DNA of 64,000 nt. Origin: Flavonifractor hominis (lineage in GTDB: Bacteria > Bacillota > Clostridia > Oscillospirales > Oscillospiraceae). Of this stretch, positions 62,183 to 64,000 are shown in pieces. A program made the translations under genes and the position numbers. Within the stretch, counting starts at the first letter, position 1, and the number at the start of each line of letters is the position of its first letter. A model generated the notes under the pieces. It worked only from the letters and a program-made list of their open reading frames with translations, ran no database searches and was not told where the DNA came from. Where the stretch lies: positions 1 through 64,000 of the forward strand of contig NZ_JBBMFT010000012.1 of assembly GCF_040095835.1 (NCBI RefSeq). The letters are read 5' to 3'.

Positions 62183-64000
62183 TCAGGCCAGGCGGATCAG
62201 ACCCTTGCGGACGCAGGCAGACAGATCCACTTTTCGGACGCCGGCCTGCTGGAAGGCGATGACGCCGATGCTGCCCGAGCGGCTCTGCAGCCGGCCGGGG
62301 CCGAAGGTGCGGTGCACCACCGCTGTGCCGGGCTGGTACTCCTGCTCCAGGGCGGCGGCGTCCGGGCCGGGCGCGGGAGCAGGGGCGTTCTCTATCCGCC
62401 GGGGCTGTCCCAGAAACTGTTCCACAAAGGTGGCCGGCGGCGCGCTGTCCCCGAACCGGGCGGCGCAGGTGATGAATTCCAGCTGCCGTCTGGCCCGGGT
62501 GACCCCCACGTAGAAGAGCCGCCGCTCCTCCTCCAGCAGGGTCTGGTCCTCTGCGGACAGATCGTTGCCTTTGCAGGGGTCTACCGACGGGAAAAGCCCG
62601 TCCATCACATCGATCAGGATGACCCGGTCGTACTCCAGACCCTTGCTGGCGTGGATGGTGGAGAGGAGGAAGGGACAATCCGGCCGACTTTGTCCGTGCT
62701 CCACCACGTCCCGCAGGGTGTCCAGCCGCTCCAGCAGCTGGCCCAGGCCGGGCTCCTGCCGGGCCAGGGAGAGCAGCAGATCCACCCGGCTGCGATCGCC
62801 GCCCTGGCTGGAGAGGTATTCCCCGTATCCCATATATTTGACGATGCGCTGCAGCGCCCCGAAGCTGGAGCGCTCGGCCAGCTTGGAGAAGTGGGTGCGC
62901 AGGGCCTTGAGACGCCCCACCTGCCACCCGTCCAGACCGCCCCCGTCGATCAGCGCGTCCAGCACCGGAGCCCCCTGGGGGACCCGCTGCAGCCGATCCT
63001 GGAGTACGGCGCGCTTGATGCGCACATCCAACTTATAATAAAAGCGGAGAAAGCGCTCCCGGTCACTGCCGTCCAGCGCGAAGCGGAGCATGTCGCTCAG
63101 GTCCCGCACCACCGGGCTGGTGAAGAAGAAACTCTCCCGCTGCCGGCAGGCGTAGGGCAGTCCCCGCCGCTCCAAAAGATCGATCAGGGGGATGGCGCTG
63201 TCGTTGTTTCGGTAGAGGATGGCGGTGGGGCGGCTGCAATCCGAAGCCACCTGGGCCAGGTACTGGTATTGCTGGCTGTAGTCCTCCAGCGTGATGCGCC
63301 GCACCTCGGGCCCGGCCGGGCGGGCCGGGCGCATGTGTTTGGGGTGCCGGCTTCCGTTGCGCTGGATGAAGGCGTCCGCCTTTTCCACGATGGCTGCGCT
63401 GGAACGGTAGTTGGTCTCCATCAGCAGCACCTGCCCCTCGGGATAGACCTGTTGGAACTCCAGCAACGCCTGGGGCCAGGCGGCGCGGAAACCGTAGATG
63501 CTCTGGTCCTCGTCCCCTACCATAAAGAGGTTGCGGCTCCGGGCGGCCAGCAGGCGGAGAATGGCGTGCTGGATTTTAGAGGTGTCCTGGGCCTCATCCA
63601 CACAAAAATAGGAATAGCGGCTCTGAAAATGGGAAAGAATATCCGGGTAGCGCCGCAGGATCCGCCAGGCAAAGAGCATCTGGTCGTCATAGTCCATCTG
63701 GCGGTTGCGGGTCAGATAGTCCCGGTAGCCGAAATAGACCGCGGGGAAGTCCACCCCATCCATCCGAATGGCACGGACCTCCTCGTCCCGGAGCATCATG
63801 TTTTTACAATAGGTGATCTTGGTGCGCACTTCCCGCACCTCCTGGTCGCCCGGCCACTCTGCCCCGTGGGACTGCATCAGCCACCGCACCAGAGCGGACA
63901 GCTCACTCTCACCGGTGACCAGCGCAAAGGGCTCCACACCGTGGGAGCGGGCGTACACGTGGATGATGGACTGGCACAGACCGTTGATGGTGCGGAAGGC
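62183..64000 (-). CDS. UvrD/PcrA-type SF1A helicase, N-terminus beyond window
   Basis: 605 residues seen; the frame is still open at the window edge (AFRTINGLCQSIIHVYAR, helicase motif Ia region), so motif I with the Walker A lysine is outside. Motif II CVDEAQDTSKIQ, motif III GDEDQSIYGFRAA, motif IV METNYRSS, motif V TIHASKGLEYDRVILID and motif VI LFYVGVTRARRQLEF are in order. The C-terminus (PGTAVVHRTFGPGRLQSRSGSIGVIAF) is the Tudor-like domain of PcrA-type enzymes. A 3'-5' helicase for repair or removal of stalled complexes. Which UvrD paralogue it is cannot be settled; the sequence diverges from classic PcrA. Confidence 0.9.
   Translation of the reverse strand, partial: AFRTINGLCQSIIHVYARSHGVEPFALVTGESELSALVRWLMQSHGAEWPGDQEVREVRTKITYCKNMMLRDEEVRAIRMDGVDFPAVYFGYRDYLTRNRQMDYDDQMLFAWRILRRYPDILSHFQSRYSYFCVDEAQDTSKIQHAILRLLAARSRNLFMVGDEDQSIYGFRAAWPQALLEFQQVYPEGQVLLMETNYRSSAAIVEKADAFIQRNGSRHPKHMRPARPAGPEVRRITLEDYSQQYQYLAQVASDCSRPTAILYRNNDSAIPLIDLLERRGLPYACRQRESFFFTSPVVRDLSDMLRFALDGSDRERFLRFYYKLDVRIKRAVLQDRLQRVPQGAPVLDALIDGGGLDGWQVGRLKALRTHFSKLAERSSFGALQRIVKYMGYGEYLSSQGGDRSRVDLLLSLARQEPGLGQLLERLDTLRDVVEHGQSRPDCPFLLSTIHASKGLEYDRVILIDVMDGLFPSVDPCKGNDLSAEDQTLLEEERRLFYVGVTRARRQLEFITCAARFGDSAPPATFVEQFLGQPRRIENAPAPAPGPDAAALEQEYQPGTAVVHRTFGPGRLQSRSGSIGVIAFQQAGVRKVDLSACVRKGLIRLA

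Overview
The window is chromosomal DNA from a GC-rich, spore-forming Gram-positive anaerobe of class Clostridia. The best fit is the Oscillospiraceae (Flavonifractor / Intestinimonas / Lawsonibacter / Pseudoflavonifractor type). This placement is an inference. It rests on the sporulation genes yqfC-yqfD, the order yqfC-yqfD-phoH-ybeY-era-yqzL-recO, a division and cell-wall (dcw) cluster, a MurE carrying the meso-diaminopimelate motif DNPR, an SLH-domain surface protein, HPr with both His15 and Ser46, and a 3-aminobutyryl-CoA ammonia lyase of lysine-to-butyrate fermentation. I see no prophage, plasmid, CRISPR array, rRNA or tRNA gene.

Layout. 1-4.3 kb: end of an SLH protein, then clpB with a small XRE regulator and hsp20 behind a perfect CIRCE element (HrcA operator). 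4.3-7.3 kb: a MATE exporter, a small protein, kal and an ECF vitamin-transporter S component. 7.4-15.4 kb (minus strand): pyrE, radC, uvrB, an aldo/keto reductase, a CPCC protein and uvrA. 15.6-20.8 kb (plus): a membrane protein, recD2, an Arc-like regulator, comF and mreB. 20.9-22.2 kb: murC (minus). 22.3-31.5 kb: cca, yqfC, yqfD, phoH, ybeY, era, yqzL, recO, a PhzF-family protein and mutS2. 31.7-37.8 kb: HPr, a CPBP protease, uvrC, a transglutaminase-like lipoprotein, rsmD, coaD and a coiled-coil protein. 38-52.4 kb: the dcw cluster mraZ-rsmH-ftsL-pbp-murE-mraY-ftsW-murG-murA-ftsQ/divIB-DUF881-sbp-ftsZ. murF, murD and murB are absent from it, and murC lies about 17 kb away. 52.4-64 kb: corA with a long structured leader, citrate synthase, an ECF sigma factor with a large membrane partner, a FAD oxidoreductase, glutamate dehydrogenase, a cytidylate-kinase-like protein and a UvrD-type helicase cut by the window edge.

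The most unusual content is a family of about 150-170 bp noncoding elements with five stem-loops. There are four copies at three loci (next to uvrB, uvrC and gdhA). The stems differ in sequence between copies but stay paired. At every locus the element sits between the intact end of a gene and a 60-110 bp second copy of that same gene end, always in the same geometry. At uvrB and uvrC the two gene-end copies differ by about 11-16 percent, yet every difference shared within coding sequence is synonymous. That is hard to explain by simple target-site duplication followed by decay. At gdhA the arrangement has expanded into a 255 bp tandem array. I do not recognise this family.

Regulation visible in the sequence includes a perfect CIRCE plus a degenerate second copy before hsp20, MraZ boxes and a LexA-like box before the dcw cluster, many 17-bp-spaced sigma-A promoters, and numerous intrinsic terminators. 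All calls come from reading the sequence; no database search was run.
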